A stretch of DNA of 64,000 nucleotides, from NCBI GenBank assembly GCA_013398295.1, contig VZSF01001340.1, positions 372,001-436,000 on the forward strand, read 5' to 3'. The position numbers and the translations under genes were made by a program. The stretch comes from Chionis minor. Lineage: Eukaryota; Chordata; Aves; Charadriiformes; Chionididae. Of this stretch, positions 11,319 through 23,400 are shown piece after piece. Within the stretch, counting starts at the first letter, position 1; every line of letters begins with the position of its first letter. The notes below the pieces were generated by a model, which did no database searches, was not told the DNA's origin, and worked only from the letters and a program-made list of their open reading frames with translations.

Positions 11319-12967
11319 TTTCACAAGGCAGGAACTCCAGAAGCTGCCACACGCTTTTCACAAATTGTCTGCTCTTAAAAACCAAGGCAGGCAGAGGAGC
11401 CTTGCCTCCAAGCCAGCGGCAGGAGGTGCTCAGCGCGCTGGGCTGGGCTCCAGGCTGGGCTAAACTGGAGCCGGGAGCAGCAGCAGCCCACACCTCGACC
11501 TTGCCAAGTGCAAATGAGTCCCTTGCCCGTGCACACTCCTCACATCAATGGTGTGGGGGCAAAAGTAGTTGCAGTCGGAGCAAGAAAAGCGCAGGTTTTA
11601 AAAGCTGAGGGACAGATGTTTTGAGGGTGTAAATCAGCATCAGCCCAGTGGCTTCAGCAGAGCCAGCGCAACTCACCTGCTTGAAGAGTTAGCTGTTTAT
11701 CCCGACCACGTAGCTGCCACAGGCACCGCAAATTAAATTTTAGCAAAGCCCACCAGTCAAAGGCTTTGTGCACATGGGGTAAAGGCATCTTTACGGAGGG
11801 GGGAGTAAAAAACCCCAAATCTGCACAGGGGTTCTTCTCTGTATTTTTCACATCGTGACTTCAGCTACACACCAACTTCATGCTAATGGGAATAATCAAA
11901 AAGGAGCCTGCCAGCGTGTTGAATTGCCGGTGTCCCATTCAGTGCGCTCGAGCCGAAGAGCTCCAGTGCTGGATTCAAGGATCCGGTATGACTCCCAGCC
12001 TCTCCGCACCTGAGCATCCGAGTGACTGGCAGCGGGTCCCCAAGCAGCCATCTGCAGGTAACAGCTGTCCTAAAGCAGCTCGTCTTCTGGCACAGGGCAT
12101 CTGGCAAATGAGAACAGAGCCCCTCTGCCTCACCCCCACCCTCCTACCACATTTTCAGGTCCCCCAAGCCCCTTGGATATTAAAGATGAAGCTGCACTTC
12201 CCTTCCATCTACACTAACCAACTACCTGTGTGACACAGAGACAGCCCATCAGGCCTCAGGGCGCTTCAGGGACCTGTCTGTGGTTTGCAGCTTTATTATA
12301 GACATCACATCTTGGTGGACACTTCTACATGCACGCTCAGGATCCGTCCTCTCCGCACACGCGCGCTCCTGCTGTGGAAGGCAGGCAGGACCTCTGTCGC
12401 CTCTGCACGCACTCGCCAGGCGTTCAGAACTGATTCTCTGATATTCACTTCCAAAGGAATTGGAACAAAATAATTGTAAGAAAGATTTCTTCCGGGGCTA
12501 TGCAATTCTTCAAGGACAGGACCATAGGAATAGTCACGCTGAAAGTGAGCACGCAACAGTTTAAACCACCTGAAAGTTAGTTTTTCCCATACGGCATCAA
12601 AAGGAACTTGCTCTCCCTCTCCAAACTCATCTCCTTTTACAAGGGAATTTCTCGTCCAGGGGAAGCAAGGAACCCTGGTCTGGCTGTGGACCACTGGAGC
12701 TACGCGCTGCCTGCCACGCTGCCGGAACAGCCGAGCTGCTGGTCAGCCAGGGACTGGAACGTGGCACAACGGGCCAAATCCTGCCTGCCACCGCCTGAAG
12801 CCAAGTTCAAGTACCCTGAGCCGGTGAGGGCTGGAGGGTTAGACCCCAGGCACATACAGTACCTACAGCCTAGCAAAGAAGGGACAGCAATTATTTTTTT
12901 TTCTTTGAAATTTTTGTCTTTGAACTTACAAATGGAGCAGAAGACAAACCAGCAGGAAGAAACAGAG
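11319..12967. other. No gene recognised
   Basis: Unique sequence between two CR1 pieces. A minus-strand frame at 12305-12694 (129 codons, with YSYGPVLEELHSPGRNLSYN) is more protein-like than its neighbours, but I cannot assign it to a family. Confidence 0.55.
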
Positions 12968-13050
12968 TCATAGAATGGTTGGGGTTGGAAGGGAACTTTG
13001 GAGATCATCTACTCCAACCCCCCCTGCCACTGCAGGTTCACCTAGAGCTC
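12968..13050 (-). mobile_element. CR1 LINE, short 3'-terminal fragment
   Basis: Reverse complement of a CR1 3' end: TCATAGAATGG, then GGTTGGAAGGGA, GATCATCTACTCCAAC and the GCAGGTTCACCTAG stretch. It belongs to the CR1 group whose 3'UTR contains a GGTGAACCTGC word. Only about 80 bp remain, and there is no coding part. Confidence 0.85.
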
Positions 13051-15882
13051 CAGCTCCTTCCTTTTAATGGAAAATAGATCCATAAAATCCTGCTAAGTCT
13101 ATTGGCTAATACAAGCGCTGGGAGGCAGCTTAAATACACTTCCCAAAGGCCGGGTATGTTACAAGCATTACATTTAAAAGTCACTAGGGTCTAAGTTTAA
13201 AAATAAAAACTACACACACATTCCCTCCTCCCAAACTTCACCGCGTAGCCGCCCGCTCCTTTTCACCTCCCTCTGCTAACGTAGGGAACCCGATTTTGGA
13301 AATGCTCCCAAAAAGAACAGAAATAATGATAATAACAGAATTTTCTGATCTCCCAAAGAGAACAGAAATAATCACTGATCAGATTTTCAAGTGTTCTGTG
13401 TCAGCTCTGGCACAGCGGAGTTTCCTGGTGTGCTAAACCTGCTGATCACAGGAATTCCTACAGGTGGGAGTTGAGAAGAGGGATTTCTTCACGTCCCGTA
13501 CATCAGCGACCTCCAACAATGATCAGGTTTATTCATGGTTTAGAAGGAAAAAGCAGATGAAATGCTTTTAATTTTGTACTATGCAAAAAAAATATATATA
13601 TACAGAAATATATATATGCAAAAAAAATTATATACGTATAAAAAGTAAACTGATTTCAGACATCAAAAACTGCACCTGAAGGCCTATGATTTTTCATCAA
13701 TGCATTTTCAATGCATTTTTCAGGTGAGATTCTGGTTGAACAGCTGGATGTGACGGAAAGGCAGTGAGCAGCACGCACTCGGTCCCCGCTGGCGGGTGGA
13801 AAAGCAAACCCCACGCTGGCATATGACACGGGTCATGGCACTTAACGCTGGAGCAAAAGAAAAGCAATGCCTGGATTGCTTTATTTAAGGTTCAGCTGCT
13901 TTAAGGAGCTTGCTCTTTTTAAGGAATGGCTGCTCCAGCCCCATTGGGAAATGGGACTGGGGGGAAACAGCCCTCCCCAGCCAGAGATGGGGAGCTGGGT
14001 TGGGCAGAGGAACTCGCTGTCTTTGATGCCATCTACTGGAAATGGCTCCACGACCTGGAGCTCTGCGGGAGACCAAAAAATTACAGTTTGTTCTGATGGG
14101 GAGTTGGACGCCGCAACGGGAATGCAGGCTCGGAAAGGCTGTCCAACCAAAGTGATGCTCCGCAGGATCCACAGATGTGGCAGGACTTCCAACAGCGCAG
14201 CCAAGGCTTTCAGATACGTGGTGAGCAGGTCCTGCGAGCCTGCAGATGTCCAGAAAAACTAGGTAGGAAGGCAGAGCCCAAGGAATAAGCATTGTCATGG
14301 GAAAGGACAGCAAGGAAGAGGGAGTTCCCGGCTGTAAAGTTCAATCCACAGGAGATTATGGCACTCCTAGGAAGGCTGAGGCGGGGCAGAGCAGCTGTTT
14401 AAGGGAGGAAAGGCTTCCTTCGCTTCCAGCTACAGCCCAGTGTGGGCACTAGTCTCTAAAAGAAATCACACAAAGCTGGGCTGTTGTCCGTGAATGACAA
14501 GAGAAGCGAGATTTGGACAGTGTGTCCGAAATCCCTGTGATTTTCCCATGAGGATGAACCAAACTTCATCAAGTAACTCCACGGCGCTGACTAGGTTTTC
14601 CTCCCCATCCATGTGCTTTTCAGTGCAACATACAGGCTTATTATAGGAAAAGCAAGGCCGACTTATCTGCTCATTTCACATTTCCATTTTTCGGATGCTG
14701 ATGCTGTTTCCCCCGCAACATGCTGGTCAGATGCCACACTGCAACAGTCCCTGCACTGTCCGCGTTGTTACCCAAATTACTGAAAGATGCTTTATACAAA
14801 CACTCTGCAAGACACAGAAACAACACTGGGGTGCTTTTTGGAGTCCTGTTTATTTCAGGAAGGCGTGAAATACCATATTATATCCCCTGGGGGAATTATT
14901 TGGGGGGTTTTGTGCCTCTTCTTTAAGAATCCCAGCAGATAAGACCAAGACCAGCTCCGGGTTGCTTTTTTTCTGTCCCAGTAATTACGATTTGCAGATA
15001 GGCAGTCCCTGCCAAGTGTCCCAACTTGGGACAGCAAGTGCTGGCTCTGGATGCGGAGCCAGCATTGACTTGGAAAGCAGGCACAGCAATCTCAGTATAA
15101 AGGACACTTCTCCCACACTGTCTTCTGAAACGAGCTTGACAACACAGCGACAGCCATGTGGCTTTCTGGAGACAGTGGACTGTCTTCTCCGGAAGAGCCT
15201 GGCCACTCTAGGGAGTACATTCCCTGCCCCGAGTCCTCCCGCAGTTTTACAGTCACACAGTGCTGTGCCTTTGGAAAGGTCCTCTTTCCTCTTGCCGTAC
15301 AAAAGATGCAGAAAATAAAGAGAGAAAAAGAACTAGCTGCCCAGGGGAAGCAGGAAAAGCGACGGCAAACAACAGTGGTTGGTGTGCAAACTGCAAACTC
15401 AGAACAGATAAACCTAGAGAGCAAACTTTGCTCAAATCTCCTGTAATTACACAAAACTTCCCTGTTATTTGCAAGGGCAGCAGGCGGAACAAGACAGAGG
15501 AGAAGCCTAAGCTGCCAGCAGACCTTCATATTTCCACGTCGCCGCTATCTGCAGTCCAATAAATCCGCAGCCCAGCCAGCTGGCCCCTGCATTACGATGC
15601 CAATAGGTCGTTCTGTATCGCTGTTTGTTGCTTGTGCAGAGCTTGGACATACAGCAGAACCCAGAGTTTCCAAAGAGAATAATAAACATGCCTGAGAAAG
15701 TCACTTATTTGGAAATAAAACCCCTTAAAGCAACACGGATCCCTAGGAACTCATTTGGGATTTGTGTGATGGGTGTAACTCCAAAACCAGGACCCACCTC
15801 CAGGGAAGAGACCCATTGCTGGTGGGAGCCCCACTCCGCAGCCTACAGGGCACCTCTCTGCCGCAAGCTGCCCGAGGGACAC
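13051..15882. other. No gene recognised
   Basis: Unique sequence with the AT-rich low-complexity tract at 13585-13640. Frames of up to 145 codons overlap on both strands without known motifs. Confidence 0.6.
13585..13640. repeat. AT-rich low-complexity sequence
   Basis: Two A runs, each followed by (TA)n, with the short unit AGAAATATATATATGC between them. Confidence 0.85.
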
Positions 15883-17055
15883 AGAATCATAGAATCATAG
15901 AATGGTTAGAGTTGGAAGGGACCTTAAAGATCATCAAGTTCCAACCCCCCTGCCATGGGCAGGGACACCTCTCACTAGAGCAAGTTGCTCAAAGCCCCAT
16001 CCAGCCTGGCCTTAAACACTTCCAGGGATGGGGCATCCACAACTTCCCTGGGTAACCTGTTCCAGTGCCTCACCACCCTCACAGTAAAGAACTTCTTCCT
16101 CATATCTAATCTAAATCTCCCCTCTTCCAATTTAAAACCATTACCCCTTGTCCTATCCCTAGACTTCCTGACAAAGAGTCCCTCTCCAGCTCTCCTGTAG
16201 GCTCCCTTCAGATACTGAAAGGCTGCTATCAGGTCTCCCCGGAGCCTTCTCTTCTCCAGGCTGAACAGCCCCAGCTCTCTCAGCCTGTCCTCATAGGAGA
16301 GGTGCTCCATCCCTCTAATCATCTTAGTGGCCCTTCGCTGGACCTGTTCCAACAGTTCCATGTCCTTTCTATGTTGAGGACTCCAGAGCTGGACACAGTA
16401 CTCCAGGTGGGGTCTCACAAGCGCAGAGTAGAGGGGGAGAATCACCTCCCGTGCCCTGCTGGCCACGCTTCTTTTGATGCAACCCAGGATACGGTTGGCT
16501 TTCTGGGCTGCCAGCGCGCACTGCCGGCTCATGTTGAGCTTCTCATCCATGAGCACTCCCAAGTCCTTCTCCTCAGGGCTGCTCTCCAGCCATTCTCTGC
16601 CCAGCCTGTATTTATGCCTGGGATTGCCACGTCCCAGGTGTAGGACTCTGCACTTGGCTTGGTTGAACTTCATGCCATTTGCATTAGCCCACCTCTCAAG
16701 CCTGTCCAGGTCCCTCTGGATGGCGTCCCTTCCCTCCAGTGTGTCAACCGCGCCACCGAGCTTGGTGTCATCGGCAAACTTGCTGAGGGTGCACTCGATC
16801 CCACTGTCCATGTCTCCAACAAAGATGTTAAATAGCACTGGTCCCAGTACTGACCCTTGCGGGACACCACTCGTCACTGGCCGCCATGTGGACATTGACC
16901 CATTAACCACAACCCTTTGAGTGCGGCCATCCAGCCAGTTCCTTATCCACCGAGTGGTCCATTCATCGAACCCGTGACTCTCCAATTTGGAGACCAGGAT
17001 GTCATGCGGGACAGTGTCAAATGCTTTGCTTAAGTCCAGGTAGGTGACGTCTGTT
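15883..17055 (-). mobile_element. CR1 LINE with an open reverse-transcriptase frame
   Basis: About 1.17 kb of CR1, truncated at its 5' end near 17055 and ending in the ATTCTATG tail at 15883. It belongs to a different subfamily from the 1646, 10933 and 27775 copies: its tail lacks the CCCAAGTGATTC word and its ORF2 C-terminus keeps the original frame. It is the longest and best-preserved CR1 here. The missing N-terminal endonuclease and first half of the reverse transcriptase make it unable to move by itself. Confidence 0.97.
15975..17054 (-). pseudogene. CR1 ORF2 fragment: reverse transcriptase palm to C-terminus
   Basis: An open frame of about 359 codons encodes the 3' half of the CR1 ORF2 polyprotein. 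Reverse-transcriptase motifs are visible in order: motif A (YLDLSKAFD, with catalytic aspartate) about 5 codons in, motif B ([14 protein letters not shown]) about 60 codons in, and the catalytic FADDTKL (motif C) about 95 codons in. Thumb and C-terminal sequence follow, with [15 protein letters not shown] and [11 protein letters not shown], ending at a stop at 15975. The open frame continues upstream to an ATG at 17117, but the last 21 codons there are flanking sequence, not CR1. The absence of stops suggests a fairly recent insertion. It is a dead copy because endonuclease and promoter are missing. Confidence 0.93.
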
Positions 17056-17268
17056 GTGACATCACAGGACACAACATCCCCAGGGCAGCAGCAGGAGCCC
17101 ACCAGGCCACCCAGCACATTCCTGCTCCCACCCAGTCCCAGGCTTCAGCAGGGACCCACAGCGAGCGGGGCTGCAGAACAGCCCCGTCACATGCAATTGC
17201 CTCTTCTTGCCTCCCAGCACAGAGCGAAGCCTAAGAAGAAAACAAGGCAGAAACATAAATAAAGAAAC

Positions 17269-17400
17269 ACTCAAGGTCAGGTTGGACGGGGCTGTGAGCA
17301 ACCTGATCTAGTTAAAGATGTCCCTGCTCATTGCCAGGGGTTGGACGAGATGGCCTTTAAAGGTCCCCTCCAACCCAAACCATTCTATGATTCTATGAAT
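17269..17400 (+). mobile_element. CR1 LINE, 3'-terminal fragment
   Basis: About 130 bp of CR1 3' end: ACTCAAGGTCAGGTTGGACG, then GTTGGACGAGATGGCCTTT, CCAACCCAAACCATTCTATG and the tail ATTCTATGAAT. It lies only about 210 bp from the opposite-strand CR1 at 15883-17055, so the two tails point away from each other. Confidence 0.93.
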
Positions 17401-20400
17401 CTGGGGCAAAGAGACAGAGAAGGAAAAAAAGAAGAAAATGAGGAAAATGAAAGGATGAGCAAAGACTGCATGTGTCTGAGATGTAGTAAGGGGAGGGGTT
17501 GACTGAGTTAAAAAAAAGGTAAATTTAGTGCATTCTGTTCACGGAGCCACATGCGTCTTGGTTTAACAGGTTACGCTGCCTCCGGTGTTCCCTGGGCATC
17601 TGCCACAGAGACCTGGGCTGACTCTCCATAAAAACAAACGGGATTGATCAAATTCTGTCACACTCTCAAGGATTTCTATAGGCATATGTCCTATCCATTT
17701 GCAACGCAGAGATCTGGCCAAATTCCCCACAGAGTAATTGCTACAGAAAACTGTTGTTTTACTGCCCAGTCAATCTTCTAGGGGTTTCCTATAAAGACAG
17801 AAGCACCTGGGTTTACTTGGCAATCAGTCACTTTCCAGATGATGGCCACCTGGGATCAAGTTAGTTTGCTAACTAGCCGAGACTGCACTGAATAAAGATG
17901 CAGTTTGAGCTTGATCCAGTCCCAGCCAAATACTGTATCGCAGCCCTCCCATCCAATACAGAAATAATTCGTCAAGACAGTAACGTTCTCCATTGCTTTT
18001 TGTTTCTTGCCGCCTCCTGCCATTTTAGTGGCTGGTCTCATCAACGCCGCCTGCCAGGCTGGCTCGGAGGAGCAGAGGAACGGCTGGGAATCGAGTTAGA
18101 GTGCACCGAAAAGGTCAGGCAGAAGTGGGAAGGATGCTGCCAACTACTTTCCTACGTAGGCTGTTCCATGTCTGCACTGCTCCCAGTGCCCTTGCGGAGG
18201 GCTGGGAGATGTGGTTTCCCTCCACACACTCTCACAGGACCATGGACTTTTCCGTTCAGAGGAGGTGGGTGCACGTGAGCTGGAAGAAGCACCTTGGCTT
18301 TTCCGTACATTTCTCCTCGAGCGCTGCTCTCTTGGATGAAACCCACCTGGCCGCGCGTGTGGGTTTTGCTGGGACCGTAGCGGGGCCCCGGAGCACAGGC
18401 TGGGCTGGTCCGGCACTCCGCTTTCAGCCCCAGATCCCTCTCCACCGACAGAGCCCAGTGATGGTTTGCTTTGCTTTTTCCCCAAATCTCTCCCTCCACC
18501 TTTCCCTCACACTTGCAAACAGTCCCGTTCCTCAGACAGAGGGCTGGTACAGCTCGTTACGGAGGCACCGCCGGGCTACAGCATCCTGCTCAGGCTTTTC
18601 CTGGGAAGGGATGCCTGTGGGATGTCCCCCCACCATCCAAAGGATGCTGTGCAAACACGGCTCAGCCATCAGCAGCAAGGAGCTCCCTGCTCTGACGAAT
18701 TCAACCTGTGCAGATGACCTGGGAAGGAGGGCAGGAGAAGTGCACGGATGGGAACGACGCCAGCATCAGGCAGGGGATCGAGGGAAGTTTTCAATTGCCC
18801 TGGTTTGCCCAGAGCTGCTCGGAGATGATTTCTGCCCCCCAGGACAAGGGTGTAGGATGCTGGGCACTGCCTAAGAGCAGGCAGCCACCGGCACGCTGGC
18901 GTCAGCAGGCAGCTGGAGCTGCTGGCACAGGAGCACCCACGCTGGGGCCAGGACAGAGATCTCCATCCCCCTCAACCACCAGGATTTGGGCTCCTCACAA
19001 AATCTCTGACTTGAGCCTCCCTGCAGAGCCACCCTGCGTGACAGCGCAGTGACCTGTAGCCTGGCAGGGACGGGCATGGGGAGGATACCAGGGAGCTGAG
19101 CTGCAGGAACTGGAAGCAGCAAAGCTGCTTATCCATTCCCATCAGATCCAGTGGCTCCCTTTGATCCAGGAAGCATCTGTCTGGATGAAACGACGCGCTG
19201 CATTCTTATTCAGCGTGGGTAAGTTTTAAACGTTTATATGGCAAACTACGCTGCTTCCTCTTAATTGTCTTTTTCTTTTGGTAACAGGCTGTGCCTTGGC
19301 AAGGACAAAGCCCTTGAGAACGGCCATATTAGTACACAAGTGTGTGGGAGGAGGGTGCCAGAAGAAGCAATTTTGAGCTAAATAATGTATGCTGCCGCTG
19401 GAATGGAGGGTCCAAGGAGGTTACTCCATGCCCCTCTGCGACCATCCTATTTAACATCTCCTTTAACACGCTTCCCAAAACTTTCCAAGAGCCTCTTAGA
19501 GCAACTTCTGAGAAACCCTGTGTTTACACGATAGGAAAACACCCTCCGGAGATGCGGTGCCGCAGCTTTTTTTGTTGCTGAAGTGATCCCAGGTCGGGAT
19601 TTCAAGAACGCCTCTGCCTCCTGTGACTGGGCTGTGCAATGTTTTAAAAGTAATAAAAAAACCAGGATGAAAACGATAGATGTGGGAGCTGCAAGACTTT
19701 TTTGGGAGTTTCGGGAGTGATGGGAAAGGCTCCCACTGGCTTCAGCTGAAGAGGGACCAGACCTACACGTGGCTCTCCAAGCCTGATGATGCCACCGTGT
19801 TCCGATGGTGCACTCCCTCGTCCACAGCCGCACCGGAGCTGCTGCACAGCTGGCAGGACGAGCCAGAAGCCGATCCTAAACCTGCCTCTCACTGCCAGCT
19901 ACTTGCCCTCTGTAATTTTTGCCCACGCTGCAGCAGGAAACTGATGAGATACAAAGACCTCAGGAAGTCGCTTTGATTTCCTAACACCTGGAGCGGCTGT
20001 AGGCTCCCAGGTTCAAGGAGCTGCCTACTTGAATGTGGAGCAGAGCTGGCACTAAGGGTACCCCCTCTCTTCAGGACACGTGGCGGGGGTACATTTTGCG
20101 CTGCTGTCCCACCATTTTCCTAAAAACATGCAAAGATTCCTTCCTTCGCTTTGCTCCGGTTGACCGTTTTGTGGCTCCTAGGCTGAGGTTCCCTAATAAA
20201 CCACCGGTCCCGCGCCGTTGGACACCTCACCCGAACTCTTCAGGACTTGGACGTACACAAAAATGTGAGTCAGCCACCAAGGTGACGGGCAGGCAGGGAC
20301 GGCAGCACAGGAGTTGGGAGCACGGGACTGTAAAGTCACTGCTTCAGCAACCAGCGCACCTAGCCTTCCCGATACACTCCCAAACACACGGTCAAACCCT

Positions 20401-23400
20401 TCTTCCCCTCCTGCCTCCTCAGTTACCCGACCCGTCTGGAGCTGGTGGCCTTCCCGGTGATGCTGTAGCAGCGCTGGTGACAACGCAGCCCTCCGGCCGC
20501 TTCATCCCGGAAGGCGCAGCAGGCGAGAGCCGCCGTGCCAGCTCCGACAGGCAGCCTGATCTCCTTGTGCATTCTGCTTTCGACAGCGGCCAGTTCCTGG
20601 AGAATGTAGGAGATTTTACATGAGAATTCGCGCCCTGAAGGAAAATTGCCTTTTAAATTTTATTAGCGAGAATTTGGCTTGCGTCTTGAAGCACAAAGGC
20701 TTACAGTGCTACCGAACCCCTTGGACTGAAACCCTGGGTCGGAAGGAGTCAAAGGAAATTTTCCTTCTGTCTTTTTTTGGGCCAACATTGGCATCTTTCA
20801 GGGTTTGCTGTGTGGGTTTTGGGTGCGCTCATAACAACTCTAAAATCCCACAGTGGTTTAGAGTGCAATGGGAAATCAAGACGATGCGTTTCAACTCCTG
20901 CAAGGTATGCTGGACTGGAAAGGACAGTTAATTTCATAGGAAGAAAAGAGTAAATATTCAGCCAAAAGGAGGAACGCCTCACAAACCCACAAATGCAGAC
21001 AGGCCTAGCAACTATGAACAAAAAAGACCAGCAACAATTATTAAACCCCAGCCCAGGCGTTTTCTCCTAATATTAAACGATCGCAGCAGAAGGGCTCCCA
21101 GGCCCATAGCTCTGCTCCTTTGCTTGCCTTCCTTTTCCCAGGTTCTGGATAACGTCTTCTCTTTTTTAACAAACCCTGTAATGTCCCAAAGGGATTTTCC
21201 TTCTTGTGCTGCTATTTCAGCTTCCAGCAGAGGTTTCCATTTCGATGACACTTTAGGATGGACAGCTGAGAACCATGGCTTGTCACAGGGAAACTGCGGT
21301 CAGCTCTCCTATCCAAACACGCGCTTGCTACTACAACCTTAGCTGCACGAGGAGTTTCTGAATATATATTGCTTCTCTTTACATGCAGAAAAAACCCCAC
21401 TGATAAGCTGGAAAAATTAAAAATAGGCAGTTCCTAAAGAGGGAACCCAGGGAGCTTTGTCCCCTTCCCAAGAGCACTGGCAGCTAAAGCTGCCCAGCTT
21501 AAAGGCCAGGTACTCCTCACCTGCAAAGCAAGTGGGAGAAGAGTGTTTCGACTGACTCCGGCTGATTTTTGGCCTCTGCCTCCCTGCGCTCCCGTCTGCT
21601 TTCCCGGTTCCCATGGCCGCCAAGCAGTGACAGTGAAAATAAGCAGAGCAGCCCACGGGCCGTGCAGATGAACTCCCAAGTATTTAGATTGCTGAACTGC
21701 ACCTCCATAAATCTAGCTGATCCTCTGCCGCAGGAAAGGGTCCGCGGTGTTAAATAAATAGACAGTAAATTTCAGAGGATTTGGTAAAATTAGGATTGTC
21801 GTTACTTTTCCATTGGAAGAAGACTAATCTTGGTTATAATTATCCCAGCTACATCCAGTCTTTTCAATAGCTCCTACACTGATAAATGAGGCGTTCGCTC
21901 TCACAAATGCCTCTCCTTCCCCTGATGCATGCAATGTGTTCCAGATGGAGAAACCATTTTTTTTTTTTTCTTTTACACTTGCTAAGCTATTTCCAGGCAC
22001 CCAGTGGGCCAGAGCAGCAGCAGGTGTAAACCAGCGGAGCTCTGCCGATTTACCCCGCTCCTTGCAGCAGGTGAGAATCAGGCCCCCCATTTCTAAACTT
22101 AAAATAACGTATTGCGCATAGGTGATCTTCCCTGAGCAATGTCCCTTAAATGAGTGCAGTAAGAAAAAAACCCCACCAGACAAACACAAAAGATGGTAAT
22201 TGCACAAATCACTTTGGGCAGGCAACGCAGCCTGCCAGCTCCTGGAAAAAGCCACTTTAATTAGGCTGATTTAAATGCAGACAGGGTTGGTGGGGTTTTT
22301 TTTTTTCCCCTTTCAACTGACGTCTTTGTACCCACTTTGTACAAACAGGAGTTGGCCTCAGAGTCCTCCTCAGCCAAAACCTGTCCTTTCGCTCCGCTAA
22401 TGGGACAGAGGGAAGAGCAACCTCAGCAGAGCCCGCGTGAGCCAACCCAAAGGAGACCGGCACCTCTGACGCCTGCTGAAGGGAGACAGGGATGCTTTTG
22501 AGATGAAAAAGGTCAGTGCCATCCTGTGGAGGAGCGTCTTCTCCCTCTGCCCAGCCCTGCCATTCCTCCGTGATACCCAGGCTTTCCTCCGGGCACCGTG
22601 GTTTTCCCAGCGCCTGCCCGGGGCCAGCTGGGAGCCCACCTGCAGCAGGGCTGAGCCTGCGTCGATGCCCCCGCAGCGGCTGTGAGTGGCGTTTCCAACA
22701 TACGCTTCCATGTAATGCTCAAGGACTTTCAAACTAAGCACGTGAGCAATTGACCCTGTGCCCAGCCTTAGTTTTAAACTCGGTGCCTCTTCATGCACAG
22801 TTAAGGCAGGTTCTTAAAGCTCCGCTCTGGAAATAAATACGTTTATGTTTGTATTTAACTGCCAGAAAGACACGGTAGAAAAACCCACGTGGAAACCAGT
22901 GACCAGCAAGGAGAAAAAGTTGCTCTCTAAGCCCTGGCACATTCAAGACCGTGTCTGCTCCGCGCAACGAGGAGATGAGGATTTGGCGTGGGGAAGGGGA
23001 CGCGAGCGTTTCAGTAAGGACTGCTCCTCGGAGCGAATGCACAATGTGGCTGAATTCACACTGTAACGGTCTTTTAACACGTAGTGTTTTTATCTGACTG
23101 TTAGTTGACAACTTGTGCTATGTACAGCAGCGCTGGTCACCACCGTGTGTCCTCCAGCGCCTCCGGCCACCGTCTCACAGCCCCCTCTCCCTCTTCCCCA
23201 CTAAGTCCTCTGCACCCACCTCCAACTCTGCGCGTGAACTACAGGATGACTATCCAGGGACATGTTTTCAAAGAGATGCAGCTTGACAAGCTTGTGTGCA
23301 TAAAAATACAGCTTTGTACAAAACTACTGCATCACGAAGCTCAGGGACTATTGAGAGCCGGGTGATCAGTCATGCCAAAAACTGCAGAAAGGGACTTTTC

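Noticed and set aside
14121..14170. A minus-strand peptide, PAEHHFGW, resembles the start of LHPP exon 7 (PSDEHHP).
   Set aside because: The sequence after it does not continue as the expected KADGYVDNL-type peptide, and no suitable acceptor stands directly before it.
20033..20623. A 196-codon plus-strand frame.
   Set aside because: GC-rich sequence with no domain, signal peptide or similarity that I can recognise, and it lacks a supporting gene structure.
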